A stretch of 64,000 nt of DNA, taken from positions 806,001 to 870,000 of the forward strand of contig JAHDVF020000068.1 in assembly GCA_022606425.2 (NCBI GenBank). Reading direction: 5' to 3'. Every line of letters starts with the position of its first letter. Positions within the stretch are counted from its first letter, which is position 1. Positions 53,169 to 63,925 of the stretch are shown piece by piece. The stretch comes from Lepidostoma basale. Taxonomy: Eukaryota > Arthropoda > Insecta > Trichoptera > Lepidostomatidae. A model generated the notes under the pieces. The model was not told the DNA's origin. It was given only the letters and a program-made list of their open reading frames with translations, and ran no database searches. Both the position numbers and the translations under genes were made by a program.

Positions 53169-53712
53169 TTATTTCACTTCTTCATTTTCATCCCAGGGTC
53201 TAGGGATTCGAATATTTTTCCAATCGTCCACATCAATTTCTTTGATTTTTTCATATTCAGTTTCCAGTGTAACCTCTCCAGGCTTCTTCATCTGAATTCC
53301 TTCTTTCTCTGCTTCTTCTTCAGTTATAAATTTTCTTTGTGAATATTCATACCTAAAATAAACATTCAAATAGTGAATATCTACTAAGAAAAAAAGACTA
53401 GATTGGTTTAGAGTAACCATTTAATATATTAAAAACTATCTTTAGGAATAATATCATAACAGCAATGAAAATTAAGCCGTAAGTCAAGTTGTTGATATTA
53501 TTTACTTCATGTCAACATAACACTGATATTATGAAACTTAAATTATATGCTAAAAAACATAAATACCTTAAGTTAGAAAAATGTCTCAAGCCAAATGAAC
53601 CACCAATAATCAAAGTAAAGAAGGGAACAGCAAATTTTATAGACCTTCTTCTAGAAAGTAGTTTTATTTTAGTTAAAAATGTTTCTACCCTGGCAGAAGC
53701 ATTCATTTTCAA
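53169..53712 (-). CDS. COX16: Cytochrome c oxidase assembly protein COX16 homologue
   Basis: Two coding exons on the minus strand: 53712-53567 and 53352-53169, joined across a 214-base intron with GTATTT donor and TATTTTAG acceptor, phase 2. The joined product is 109 residues; human COX16 is 106. The protein is an inner-mitochondrial-membrane factor needed for cytochrome oxidase assembly around COX2. Visible features are a basic N-terminus, one membrane segment ([20 protein letters not shown], about residues 27-46) with the family hallmark GGSFGLR.F, and the conserved C-terminal block [20 protein letters not shown] then PRPW. AATAAA on the minus strand overlaps the stop (53168-53173) and recurs at 53107-53112. 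It is convergent with CP190. Confidence 0.92.
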
Positions 53713-53734
53713 AACTTAAATAATCAGCTGTCAC

Positions 53735-54015
53735 AGAAGACACCCATAAATTTCGATACACACGGTTTTGTTGTCTATGAATAAACCTTGTCTGTGAGTT
53801 CATATTATAATCGTTTCTTTTCTTATCATAGTCCCAATTTTTTGGTCCATTATTTTGTTATATATTAAAGTGAATGAAAAATAAATGTACATAATAGCGA
53901 AACAGCATCATCAGGCTGCATTGGATATTAAAGCCACCAAGTTTTTAACAGACAATGGTGGGAAATGTTTAATATCTAATAAGGAAAATAATGCTCGATG
54001 GAAAGAATAATTAAA
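53735..54015. other. COX16 upstream flank
   Basis: Likely contains the COX16 promoter (minus orientation). No TATA box or clear motif was identified. Confidence 0.3.
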
Positions 54016-54017
54016 TG

Positions 54018-54085
54018 TACAGTAGAATGTCGTTTATCCGGACTAATTGGGATCGGAGGTGTTCCAGATAATCAAACAGGCGCTA
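54018..54085. mobile_element. pogo/Tigger-like terminal fragment
   Basis: TACAGTAGAATGTCGTTTAT then CCGGACTAATTGGGA resembles the long terminal repeats of pogo/Tigger elements, which begin CAGT after TA. No other end is found nearby. Confidence 0.45.
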
Positions 54086-54119
54086 ATTCTTTTAGCAAAA
54101 TAAGGTGTAAATGCTTAGA

Positions 54120-55000
54120 GACATAGCTATTTAACACCTTTCTGTAAAAACAAAGGAATTCACCAAGGTTTAGCTCTAAGCCCCCATCTTATGGATCACT
54201 TAACAGAGAACATACCACACACACCCTGTGGTGCATCCTGTAAGTGGACGATATCGTCTTGGCAGCCGAATCAACTAGGCAGCTGCAGGAAACTCTGTGA
54301 TCGGCCTTGGAATCTAATTGCGAATCAACAGGACCAAAACGGAACATATAATGTACTGCAGTTTTGGTGATTCACCTACAAAAGTCATAAATACCCTGTA
54401 TATTAAAGAAACTCCCATACCACAGACGACAGAATTTAAATGTCTAGGTTCCACGCTTGCCGCAAAAGCCAGCACTGAAGTAGGCATTCCGTGTAGTCCT
54501 TAATTCTTTTCATTCTTTGCGACACAGGGATGCCAGGCAAATGCGAAGGCAAAATCTACGAGACATATATATTCAACCAGCAACGCCAACGCAATACAAT
54601 GCTGAGTGCTATGACATGAAAAATATTCACGAAGAAAAGCTCCGCATGATCGAAATGAAGATGCTCAGATGGGCTGGAGGCGTAATCAGATTGGATAAAG
54701 TCGGCAACGAGAATAACTGGGGCAGTTTTATGGTCACCACTGTACTTGATAAGATTGAAGAAGCGAGATTGAGATGGTTCGGCCACGTCATGTGCGGAGA
54801 AGATGACCACATTATAAAATCTGCCCTTCGAATCCCAACGGGCCAGAGGAAAAGAGGATGACCTTTGGCCGCAAAGGAATCATTTATCGAGGCAACTCTC
54901 AAGAAATGTGGACTCAATAAAGAGCAGACCCAAGACAGAACGTCCTGGAAAAATAATGTTAGGAAGAAAATAGCAAAAAGAAAGAAGAAATAAAAATATT
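54120..55000 (+). pseudogene. LINE reverse transcriptase relic (RTE/BovB-like)
   Basis: Frame pieces read GIHQGLALSPHL (RT motif HQGxxLSP), VDDIVLAAESTRQLQETL (decayed YADD), LRINRTKTEHIMYCSFG, TEFKCLGSTLA, and LRWAGGVIRLDKV with RLRWFGHVMCGEDDH. The order matches RT palm, thumb and C-terminus. At least three stops or frameshifts make it non-functional. Confidence 0.75.
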
Positions 55001-55742
55001 TTTATGACAATGAATATGATCAAATTAAAAGTACGAATAATAACAAACCTTTTATTGGCAGACTTGCTTATTCTAAATGAAAAAGAACTCATATTATGGT
55101 TTTCAATGAACATTTCCCCATTTTTTTAGATTATGATTCGTCTTCTGTGTTTGGAATGTTTCTTTTAAGATAATTAATAATACATTTACTGAAAGGCAAA
55201 ATAGAATATACAGAATGATTATAGCATAGCGACGTCCCCCTTCCCCTTCGGAGAGACGGTATGGTAGTTGGTTAGTTAGTTTAGATTTCTAACAAAGAAT
55301 TTCAAAAACAAACATTATTAACGTCAATTTCAACAGCAGGCAGTAGTATAGGTGTAAGTAATTGTAAGAATCCGTGAATTTTACATCGCGTGCTCATCCA
55401 AGAAGGAGAAGGAGAAGAATGATTTTAGTATTAGGCGTGTTTGCAGGTACAAAAAATAGCATGCGCATGCTTTCAATTTGACAGAATTAGTCTTAAATCA
55501 AACATGAATGCTACGTACGTTTAAAAATATGCGCATATTATTTTATTCGTACCGAATTGCGATGTGAGGCCACGAAAATTTAAGAAAATATTTAAAATAT
55601 TTTATTTATATCGAAGCTAACTTAAATATCAAAATAAAACATCAAATATTCGTTACCAGTTATAATCTATAACCTCATTCCCCACATGTACGACGTTTAC
55701 ATTAAGTTAGTTACAAAACTCAACAACAACAACAAACAACAA
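55001..55742. other. Mostly unassigned; RTE 3' end scrap
   Basis: 55233-55290 is a degraded RTE 3' end with a GTTGGTTAGTTAG tail. The rest is unassigned. Confidence 0.4.
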
Positions 55743-57606
55743 AACCATCACGCCGTTTCCCCGCAGGGGTAGGCAGAGAGAATGGACCGCCACACTACTC
55801 TATCCTGGCACACCTCTCTAGCTTCCTCCTCATTCATACATCGAGTCATACACGCACGTCGATTCTTCCGGCTTCTGACATGACCAACTTTTAATATTTG
55901 ATTAATTTGGTCATGCCATGTTTTCCTCGGTCTACCTCGACTCCTTACTCCATTTACATTGTTAACGTATACTTTTTTAACCATTCTTTCTTCACCCATG
56001 CGCTCCATATGTCCGAACCAACGAAGCGAACCTTTCATAATTTTGTTCATAATACCTTCTTTCGCTCTACACTCCTTCCTAATATCAGCATTTGAGATTC
56101 TGTCGTACATCGTTCTACCACACATACGTCTTAGGGACCTCATCTCTACCGCATTTATTCTGCTCTCATCTTTCTTCTGCCAGTTCCATGCTTCGCTTCC
56201 ATACATAAGGGTTGGAACCAGAACTCCATTGTGAACGGCCATTTTCGCTTTCATTGATAAATTCTTGTTTCCAAAAACTACTTTTAAAGCTCCATTCACT
56301 TTGTTACCCGCACCAACCCTTCTTTCAATATCACTGTCCGTTCGGCCATCCGCTGTGAACATGCTACCTAAATACACAAATTCGCTCACCTGTTCCAAGT
56401 TCTCTTCATTTACACTTATATTACAAACTGTCATTTGCTCTTCCCTTTCAAAAACTAACACCTTTGACTTTCCGACATTCATCATTAAATCGTTCGACTT
56501 GCATACCTCATACATTCTCGACACCAAGACTTGTAATTCGTCCGCACTATTCGCAACGAGAACGGCGTCGTCCGCGTAAAGCAGACAGTTTACAGACAGA
56601 TCACTCATCTTAGCACCAGCATTTATACCTTTAAGTTCTTTCATACACTTGTCCATATACAGATTGAACAACCAAGGGGACATCACGCAGCCCTGCTTAA
56701 CACCCTTCGTGATATCAAACCAGGGCGTGATGTCCCCATTTACCCTAACACTGGCAGTGCTCCCTTCGTAGAGAGAAGCAACCGCCCGTATCAGTTTTGT
56801 GCTCACTCCGTATTCGGACAAGATTGACCACAGTTTTTCTCTGTTCACTCGATCATAGGCTTTTTGCAAATCGACAAACGCACAGAAAAGCTTACGGTTT
56901 TTGGCCATAAACTTCTCCGCAAGCGTTCGAAGTGCAAAAATCTGATCCATACAACCTCTTCCGGTCATAAAAGCGCCTTGCACATCCCATACTCTTTCAG
57001 TCGTCGTCTTTTTTACTCTTTCTATTAAAGAGTTTTACCAACGGCGCTTAATAGACTTATTGCCCGGTGATTTCCACAGTCCATACGAGACCCCTTTCCC
57101 TTATAAAGAGGCATGATAACAGCCCTCCTCCAGTCGAGCGGCGTATATCCCTCCTCTAAACACTGGTTAAAGAGTCTATATAACCATGCTGAAACCACCG
57201 GCCCACCGTTTTTGATAAACTCTAAGGCTACACAGTCATATCCGACAGCTTTTCCACCTTTCATACATCTTACAGCACTTACTATCTCGTTCAAATTTAT
57301 TTCAGTAATTTCACTTCCGCTGTTCGTGCAACTCTCATTTGTAAAGCTCATTCTTATTGAATCTTCAGTCATTTCACTGCCATACATATCTTTAAAGTAC
57401 TCCATCCATCTTCCTTGTATACTTTTGAAATCAGTAATCATTCTTCCCTCACTACTTAAAATTGCTTTCGCACAACCACTTTCGGGAGGATTTCGGGCTT
57501 TTTTGACTTCCTTCCAGAACATTTTTATGTTGCTCTGGAAGTGATTTGTCATCTTAAGTCCGTCATCCTCCTTCATTTTATCCTTTTTCGCTCTCACTTT
57601 CATCTT
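55743..57606 (-). mobile_element. RTE-like LINE, longest copy (5'-truncated)
   Basis: The best representative of the dominant LINE. On the minus strand it spans the RT domain and C-terminus. The 3' end is the last codons (CGETA, stop) plus a CAACAAACAACAAAACC tail side. AACAACAAC occurs on both flanks (near 55722 and 57625) and may be the target duplication. There is no endonuclease region, so it is 5'-truncated. Confidence 0.85.
55748..57603 (-). pseudogene. Reverse transcriptase of RTE-like LINE (one frameshift)
   Basis: The N-terminal part (57603-57025) has the RT fingers GGKAVGYDCVALEFIKNGG and PLYKGKGSRMDCGNHRAISL. The C-terminal part (56983-55748, 411 codons) has the palm: FCAFVDLQKAYDRVNREKLW, GVKQGCVMSPWLFNLYMDKC, LLYADDAVLVANSADELQ, and FVYLGSMFTADGRTDSDIER. 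It ends with the GHMERM...GRPRKTWHDQI C-terminus. Catalytic aspartates (FVD and YADD) are intact. A net 2-base insertion near 57033 shifts the frame between GKTL and IERVKK; otherwise the frame is open, so the copy is young. It would copy LINE RNA at nicked chromosomal targets. Confidence 0.85.
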
Positions 57607-58401
57607 ATATCAATTTATCTTCATAACAACAACTTATATGTATTGATGTAAATTGTTTTGTTTTATAGAATTAGATCAAAATAAAAATAATAGAAATAAA
57701 TAGTGTCAAATAATTATTATATTATATGGCAATACTAAAAAAACTTTGGAATAGGAACCTACCGCTATGTTATTGCGCATGAAGAGGGCGCTAGTAGTTA
57801 TGATGTGCATACCACAGATAACAACATAGAAGTCTAATAAGTTCATAAGTCTACTTTAACTGGTCTCAAAAATAAAATAGTTCTAATTTTCGCCACAAGC
57901 GGTAGGTATGGTAGGTAGAGAGAAATTTGTTTAGGAATGGAATTTATCACTAGAGGCGCCAATGGTTGTGTTCTATTGAGAATCAAGATTGAGGGATATT
58001 ATCATGGCTGATCAAAATATCACGATATCTCTACATATATACTGAAAATACTTCAACTAATAAGTTAAAATCTTAAGGCATTGTACGTTTGTCAATAGAT
58101 ATATGTTATTGGTTTCTTCGGAAATCTGTTTTGTGAGTGATTCATATTAATAATATCGTAATGTTACTAATCTCCGTCTTAAGGCTTTTATGATTGTCGA
58201 GATGTAAACATACCATGAAATACAATCTGTTTATTTTTAATTTAGAATTTCAATGTTTATTTTTGTTAACGAATGTAATTGTTTACTCACTCTACCCAAG
58301 CTTTAATATTTATATGTCATTTCAAAGTATATTGACGCTCAAATAAAATTGTTTTGCATTAGAATTTCTATTTGCTAATTTATTATTTACTTTGGTTTCA
58401 G
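57607..58401 (+). other. Upstream region/intron of the YEATS gene
   Basis: Unique-looking AT-rich sequence with no repeat recognised. It probably contains the 5' UTR exon and promoter, or is the first intron, since the coding exon begins at a splice acceptor. Confidence 0.35.
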
Positions 58402-58607
58402 GTGAATTGCCGATTCCCTATATACAATGTCAGTTAAGGTTAATTTTGAAATAGGACACGAAGCTTCCATAAGAACTAAGCGAACTCCTGAAGGATTCAC
58501 TCACGACTGGGAAGTCTGTGTGAGGGGCATTGATGCTGCAGATATCAGTCAGTTTGTTGACAAAGTTGTATTTCTCCTCCATGAAACATTTCCTAAGCCA
58601 AAACGAG
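58402..58607 (+). CDS. ear: YEATS-domain protein (AF9/ENL, Drosophila ear), first coding exon
   Basis: The exon starts after acceptor TTTGGTTTCAG (ends 58401). ATG is at 58427, and the donor is at 58608 (GAG|GTAGGG), giving 60 codons plus one base. The peptide VKVNFEIGHEASIRTKRTPE then GFTHDWEVCVRGIDAADISQ then FVDKVVFLLHETFPKPKR is the N-terminal half of the YEATS fold. YEATS proteins of the AF9/ENL type read acylated histone H3 and recruit super-elongation/DOT1L complexes to active genes. The spacing GFTHDW...FV.KVVF.LHE.FP.PKR matches AF9/ENL rather than GAS41. The next exon, expected to encode the aromatic-cage part, is not found before 64000, so the first coding intron exceeds 5.3 kb. 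Confidence 0.88.
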
Positions 58608-58833
58608 GTAGGGTGCTTTAAGATTTTGCATTGTATTTTATTTATTTTTCAATTTCTATTCATATAAAACTCAATGACAATTGTACAAAAGTTTGTTTAA
58701 TGACAATTTTTGCAACCAATTATGTTGAATGATTGCCTATGCAATTAGTAATACATTAATGTAGTGTATCCCTTAATAAATTATAAGTAATGAATATGAA
58801 TAACAAAACGGTCTGTATTTTCTATTTGTATAT

Positions 58834-59106
58834 AGTGTCAAATGCTAACATAAGAAGTGAATGCAGTGCGAATGAAAGTGATATGAACAAAATAATGAAG
58901 GGGGTATTAAGATGGTTTTGACACACGGAAAGAATTGATGAAGACAGAATAGTGAAGAAAGTATATGTAAACAACGTTAACATAACTAGAAATAAAGGCC
59001 GAGGAAAATGTAGTACAATCAAAAACTAAATGTCAGCCACGTAAGGAGTCGGATAAATCAACGTGCATGCACTACACGATGTATGAATGTAGAGGAAGCG
59101 AGAGAA
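58834..59106 (+). mobile_element. RTE LINE fragment, split by TA-flanked block
   Basis: RTE coding relic reading VSNANIRSECSANESDMNKI and onward to MNVEEARE. It continues at 62200-62240 (CQD/GETA region and GTTAG tail) after the 59109-62197 block. Confidence 0.75.
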
Positions 59107-59179
59107 TACAGTATCAAAAAGATTAATTGAAACAAGATTTTTAAAAAATGGAAAATCTTTTATTTGTTAGTTTTACAAA

Positions 59180-59510
59180 AAATATAACTAAATAACTAAC
59201 CATTCACGCCATTTCGCCGGAGGGGTAGGCAGAGAGCATGGATCGCCACAATGGCCTGTCCTGGCATACCTCTCGGGCTTCCTCTACGTTCATACATCGT
59301 ACCATGCACGCACGTCGATTATTCCGACTTCGAATGTGGCCGCCTTTTAGTAATTGATAAATTAAAAAAGGATCCCTGAGATGGTTCGGACATATGGAAC
59401 GAATGGATGAGAGTAGAATGGTTAAAAAGTTGTACACAAGCAGCGTGAGTGGGAAAAGAAGCCGAGGACGACCGAGGAAAACATGGCATGACCAAATTGA
59501 TCAATTATAA
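59180..59510 (-). mobile_element. RTE LINE fragment with internal inversion
   Basis: 59180-59362 is minus-strand RTE 3' end. 59363-59505 is the next RTE segment but in plus orientation (RGSLRWFGHMERMDESRMVK, KLYTSSVSGKRSRGRPRKTW). The breakpoints abut GAT/ATC. Confidence 0.7.
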
Positions 59511-59512
59511 TT

Positions 59513-59655
59513 AAATATCACAAACTAATATTTAATATGACCTCCTTTCGCCTCAATCAAAGATTTTACTCTTATTGGCATCGATTCTAGGAATGCTTGG
59601 AACCAATTCTTTACAGCTTCGAAGAGATAGGCATCTCATTACCCATTTTTTAAAT
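59513..59655 (-). pseudogene. Tc1-like transposase C-terminus
   Basis: The minus strand reads AVKNWFQAFLESMPIRVKSL then IEAKGGHIKY-stop, the standard Tc1 family ending. The rest of the transposase is missing or scattered (60055-60180, 60820-61110). Confidence 0.7.
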
Positions 59656-59660
59656 TTAAT

Positions 59661-60053
59661 CAGGGGATATTTCGAGAACTCGGCCGTGCTAGAGGGTGTT
59701 GGTCTTTTTGTCCCTGATACATTTCTCCGTTAGCGACAGCACAGATTGTTTTACCTACCGGACACCAGAACCAATCTGCCTCTGGTGACACCGGTGGGAA
59801 GAGCAATTAGTCTGCTGAACGCGGTCTCCTCGGAGATTGACGTCTTTAATATTAGTGAAGGTACGTTCAGGAGACAAATACTCTTGACTTTAGAAAGTAT
59901 CTTGTCTTCCTAAAGTCGAACAATCTCTAATGCGCTCCTGGTATTATGTTGTATTTTTATAATATTTTACCTGTACTCAATAGAGGCCTTAAACATTTTG
60001 CTGTTTGTAATGTCTTTTGAGTTAATAAACTGATTTGATTGATTGATTGATTT
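59661..60053 (+). mobile_element. Short CR1-derived element
   Basis: It starts at AGGGGATA like 36290-36671 and 40666-41053. Coding relic LEGVGLFVPDTFLR and LPLVTPVGRAISLLNAVSSE. Tail TGATTTGATTGATTGATTGA. Confidence 0.8.
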
Positions 60054-60054
60054 G

Positions 60055-60200
60055 ATTCTATGAGGTTTTGGCACGTGGACGCCATTTTTTCGCCTCGAAA
60101 CCATACCTGAATTATGGATGAAATGAGTTTCTCCTGAAATATCCCATCACCATTTGACCATCGCTTTGCATCTCTGGTAGCATCCTTTCCAGTAGAGTTG
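60055..60200 (+). pseudogene. Tc1-like internal relic
   Basis: TATGAGGTTTTGGCACGTGG through ATGGATGAAATGAGTTTCTC. It is the inverted counterpart of 61530-61463 plus 61108-61090. Confidence 0.5.
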
Positions 60201-60239
60201 GCTGATACTTCTCGCTATTCATAATAATAATAATATGCT

Positions 60240-60800
60240 ATCTTTTAACGCGCCGTTTTTGTGATGTAATCACCTCAAGGGCGCATTAAGATGTGTTTTA
60301 ATCTAAAAATCTAAATGTGAACGCTGCATCTGATTTTTGCGATCGGTTAGAAAGTATAATAGAACAAAATATAAATGTTTAAATTGGGTATGAAATATGA
60401 AAAAGATGGGTTTTCAGTTTAGATCTGAAATCTGTCGGATCATTTATGCGTCTGAGGTGTGAAGGGAGATTGTTCCAAGCTGATGGACCGGCTACCGCAA
60501 ACGCTCGATTCCCAAAATTTGTACTGGGGCAACGCTTCGTCTCAACTAATCTTCCTATTGCCGAGGAGTTCGCTGAGCGAAGTGTGAATTTCCTTGTATT
60601 TAGGCTGTCGGTTATACAGAGTTCAGATATATAACTTGGTGCCATTCCATGTAGGGCTTTGAAGACTGTCCAGCAGAGTTTATACTGGATTCTTTCTGGA
60701 CTTTTAAGCCAGTGAAGTTCTTTGAGATGTGTTATATGGGACTTTTTTGGAATGCCTTTAGTGAGTCTTGCTGCTGCATTGAACGCAGATTGAAGTTTGA
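60240..60800 (-). mobile_element. L2/CR1-like LINE C-terminus
   Basis: A minus frame of 88 codons (60645-60379) reads SYISELCITDSLNTRKFTLR, RCPSTNFGNRAFAVAGPSAW and NNLPSHLRRINDPTDFRSKL. The GCGCCC...ATTA end matches 6800-6830 and 41870. Confidence 0.7.
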
Positions 60801-60819
60801 TTTGGACTCATCATCCCAG

Positions 60820-61110
60820 TCACTGGAACAAGCGGCCCTGGTCCATTATATGAGAAACACCCCCAAAACGCTTTCTAGAGAAGGTGTTTGGTGTTTTGAA
60901 TAATGTGAAAAGAGAGCTTTTCGTTCCCTCTACGAATGAAGCGGAATTGCTGGCATTGTACGTTAAAATGTCTCTCATTGGAAAACTCCTGTTCTCTCCT
61001 TCGTCCAGGACTCTCTTCCAATCTTCTACCATCCAATTCACATATTTTTTTGCCCATGTCAATCTCCGAAATTAATTGCACTACGGTGGAGAAGCTCATT
61101 TCGTCCATAA
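60820..61110 (-). pseudogene. Tc1-like transposase fragment
   Basis: Minus-strand pieces read MDEMSFSTVVQLISEIDMGK and, in another frame, WAKKYVNWMVEDWKRVLDEG. The phrase W.EDWKRVL..GE is typical of the Tc1 region before the first catalytic aspartate. Frameshifted. Confidence 0.6.
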
Positions 61111-61111
61111 C

Positions 61112-61462
61112 TAGGCCGTGCTAGAGGGTGTTGGTATTTTTGTCCCTGATACATTTCTCCGTTAGCGACAGCACAGATTGTTTTACCTACCGGCCACCAG
61201 AACCAATCTGCATCTGGTGACACCGGTGGGAAGAGCAATTAGTCTGCTGAACGCGGTATCCTCGGAGATCGAAGTCTTTCATATTAGTGAAGGTACGTTC
61301 AGGAGACAAATACTCCTGACTTTAGAAAGTATCTTGTCTTCCTAATGTCGAACAATCTCTAATGCGTTCCTGGTATTTTTACCTATACTCAATAGATGCC
61401 TTAAACATTTTGCTGTTTGCAATGTCTTTTGAGTTAATAAACTGATTTGATTTGATTTGAAA
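61112..61462 (+). mobile_element. CR1-like LINE 3' end
   Basis: About 350 bp, nearly identical to 59680-60050, inserted in the right half of the composite block. Confidence 0.8.
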
Positions 61463-61595
61463 ATTTAGGTATTGTTTCAAGACAAAAAAATGACATCCAC
61501 ACGCCAAAACCTCATAGAACGATGCCAAGAAGAGTAAAATCTTTGATTGAGGCCAAAGAAGGTCATGTTAAATATTAGTTCGTGATATTTAGTTA
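61463..61595 (+). pseudogene. Tc1-like transposase C-terminus, inverted copy
   Basis: The plus strand reads MPRRVKSLIEAKEGHVKY-stop, mirror image of 59513-59590. Confidence 0.65.
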
Positions 61596-61599
61596 TTTT

Positions 61600-62133
61600 T
61601 TTTTACAAAGGATGGGAGAGTGGAGAATGATATTGAAAGAAGGGTTGGGGCAGGCAACAGTCTTGTTCCGACACTTATGTATGGAAGTGAGGAATGGAAC
61701 TGGCAAAAGTAGAAATGAGATCTCTAAGACAAATGTGTGGTAAATCCGTATATGATAGAGTGTCAAATGCAAGTACCTATAAGAAGTGAATGCGGTGCGA
61801 ATGAAAGTATTTTGAACAAAATAATATTCGTTAAGATGGTTTGGACACATGAAAAGAATGAGTGAAGAGAGAATGGTGAAGAAGGTATATGTAAACAATG
61901 TGAACGGAGCTAGAAATAGAGGAAAGCCGAGGAAAACGTTGCACGATCAAATCTATCAAATATTGAATGTCGGTCACGTGAGGAGTCGGAGAAATCGACG
62001 TCCGTGCATGACAAGATGTATGGATGCAGAGGAAGCGAGAGAAGTATGTCAGGACAGAACAGTGTGGCGTTCCATTCTTTCTGCCTACCCCTCCGGAGAG
62101 ACGGCGTGATGGTCAGTTAGTTAGTTTTTTTTT
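61600..62133 (+). mobile_element. RTE LINE 3' fragment, subfamily 1
   Basis: It ends with an 86-codon open frame (61849-62109) KRMSEERMVKKVYVNNVNGA to YPSGETA, hairpin CCCCTCCGGAG, then a GTTAGTTAG tail and poly(T). Confidence 0.8.
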
Positions 62134-62417
62134 TTTTAAACTAACAAAAGATTTTCCAAAACTTTTTATCTTGTTTCAATTAATCTGTTCGATACTGTAT
62201 GTCAGGACTGAACAATGTGACGGCGTGATGGTTAGCTAGTTACCAAAATTTTAGACTTACAAGGGAGGGCATGACATTGATTATTTTTTATGTACACGAA
62301 TTTTTAGTTCGGAATGGGATTTTGCAGGATTATAATGCCCCCTGAGAGTCGTCCATAGTCAGAGTAAGAAATCGCAATAGCCAGCCAATTTCTATAAAAA
62401 AAGCTTACCGTTACTTA

Positions 62418-63201
62418 GGGTGCGGCCACACCAAAGTGCCTAGGTCGGTGGCTAGGGGGACCCCTGGCGAACCAACGTATGGCGTACTATGGGACCTGCC
62501 ATACTATGAGGCTCGCGCAAGCGGGCGATCACAAGCCGCCTGCTTTCCGAAACGCTTGCCGAGGTTTATGGTACTAATCACAATTATCTATGCAATTATC
62601 AACCTCGTGCTCTTGTCATTGACTGATTTTCGGGATTACACGTATCGTCCGCAGTTTAAAAGCGATAATAATTTCCAAATTTTCTATTTTTTTTTGTATA
62701 CATTGTTTTTATTAACCTCAATGTTACAACAAGTTGTTCCTCTGGTGTTATAGAACACCGGAAATGTGTATCCTGCTTTTGCAGTGACTCCCTAACAGTA
62801 AATAGAATGTGCCCTGCTTCCTTTTTAAATACCTAAAAATGTTTTCATCACATTTGCGAAGTTCTTTATATAATAGTTGAAATTCTCCATTACTATTTCT
62901 TGACATATTTATTTCATGCACCCAGCATGTTCGAATTTGTGATTTTCGAAATTATAAATTGATACATTCTGATAAAATTAGCTTTTTATTACTTTAGTCA
63001 GTGGCATTCTTTGTCTCGAGCTAGTTTGCAATATATGGCAAAATTTGACAGTTCAGAAATCAAACGATATTACATAGATAATTTGGGTTAGTACCATAAA
63101 AGAACACCGCGGCGCTAAAATCGACGGGCGTTACATTGTGGCAGGTCTAATTAAGTCGCCGACCTAGCCACCGACCTAGGCACTTCGGTGTGGCCGCACC
63201 C
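62418..63201. mobile_element. PIF/Harbinger-like non-autonomous element
   Basis: 784 bp with TTA on each side (62415-62417 and 63202-63204), matching the 3-bp TWA target of Harbinger elements. The TIRs start GGGTGCGGCCACACCRAAGT and match over about 40 bases. No transposase frame. Confidence 0.75.
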
Positions 63202-63224
63202 TTATATATTTGTAATTTGGCCAC

Positions 63225-63305
63225 TGGTATCGATAGCTAGGTGACTGAACGGTTAGCTCGCCTTCTCTTAGCCGACTAGTCTCCCGTTTCAATCCCGCAT
63301 CATGC
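63225..63305 (+). repeat. tRNA-like SINE head
   Basis: TAGCTAGGTGACTGAACGGT and CCCGTTTCAATCCCGC match A- and B-box patterns at tRNA spacing. It is not a convincing functional tRNA. Confidence 0.4.
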
Positions 63306-63446
63306 TTTTAAAAATAATGATACATAATGATAATATAAAAATTTACTTTTTTATTAGTCTCCCAAGCTCCCATTCCCATATGCAAATTAATCATTTATTA
63401 ATTTCTATATAAATTATGTCTTTTCAACTGTATGTTTTTTCTAAAT

Positions 63447-63925
63447 TAATTAACTAACTAACTAACTAACCATCAACTAGCCGTCTCCCCGAAGGGGTAG
63501 GCAGAAATAATGGACTGCCACACTTTTCTTTCCTGACATATTTCTCTCGCTTCCTCATTCATACATCGTGTCATGCACGCGCGTCGATTTCTCTGACTCC
63601 TCACATGGCCGACATTCAATATTTGATTTATTTGATCGTGCCACGTTTTCCTTGGTCTTCCTCTATTTCTGGTTCCATTTACATCGTTAACATATAATGT
63701 TTTTACCATTCTTTCCATATGTCCAAACCATCTTAATGATCCTTTCATTATTTTGTTCATAATACCATCATTCGCACCGCATTCACTTCTTATATTTTCA
63801 TTTGACACTATCATACACAGAGCATCCATACATTCGTCAAGAGATCTCATTTCTACTGCATTTATTCTACTTTCATCGTTCTTTTGCCAGTTCCATGCTT
63901 CGCTTCCATTCATAAGGGTCGATGA
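63447..63925 (-). mobile_element. RTE LINE 3' fragment, subfamily 1
   Basis: Tail TAACTAACTAACTAACTAAC (63450-63470). A minus frame of 146 codons (63913-63473) runs from GSEAWNWQKNDESRINAVEM to YPFGETA with small in-frame deletions. Confidence 0.8.

Larger units (their letters stand above)
59109..62197. mobile_element. Composite TA-flanked inverted-repeat block (Tc1-like ends)
   Basis: TA lies on both sides (59107-59108 and 62198-62199). The ends are inverted repeats of about 65 bases beginning CAGTATCRAAMAGATTAATT, a Tc1/mariner-style terminus. Going inward both sides carry an RTE 3' fragment with its tail outward, then a Tc1-type transposase C-terminus relic, then the phrase TATGAGGTTTTGGCRYGTGG. 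Two CR1-like copies and an L2-like fragment are inserted inside. The flanking RTE copy resumes on the far side. Confidence 0.65.

Noticed and set aside
55959..56234. Plus-strand open frames with text like HILFPICIFVSIE or FHNFVHNTFF repeated across the window
   Set aside because: They are antisense shadows of the RTE ORF or family A arms. Their repetition follows the repeats, not a protein family.
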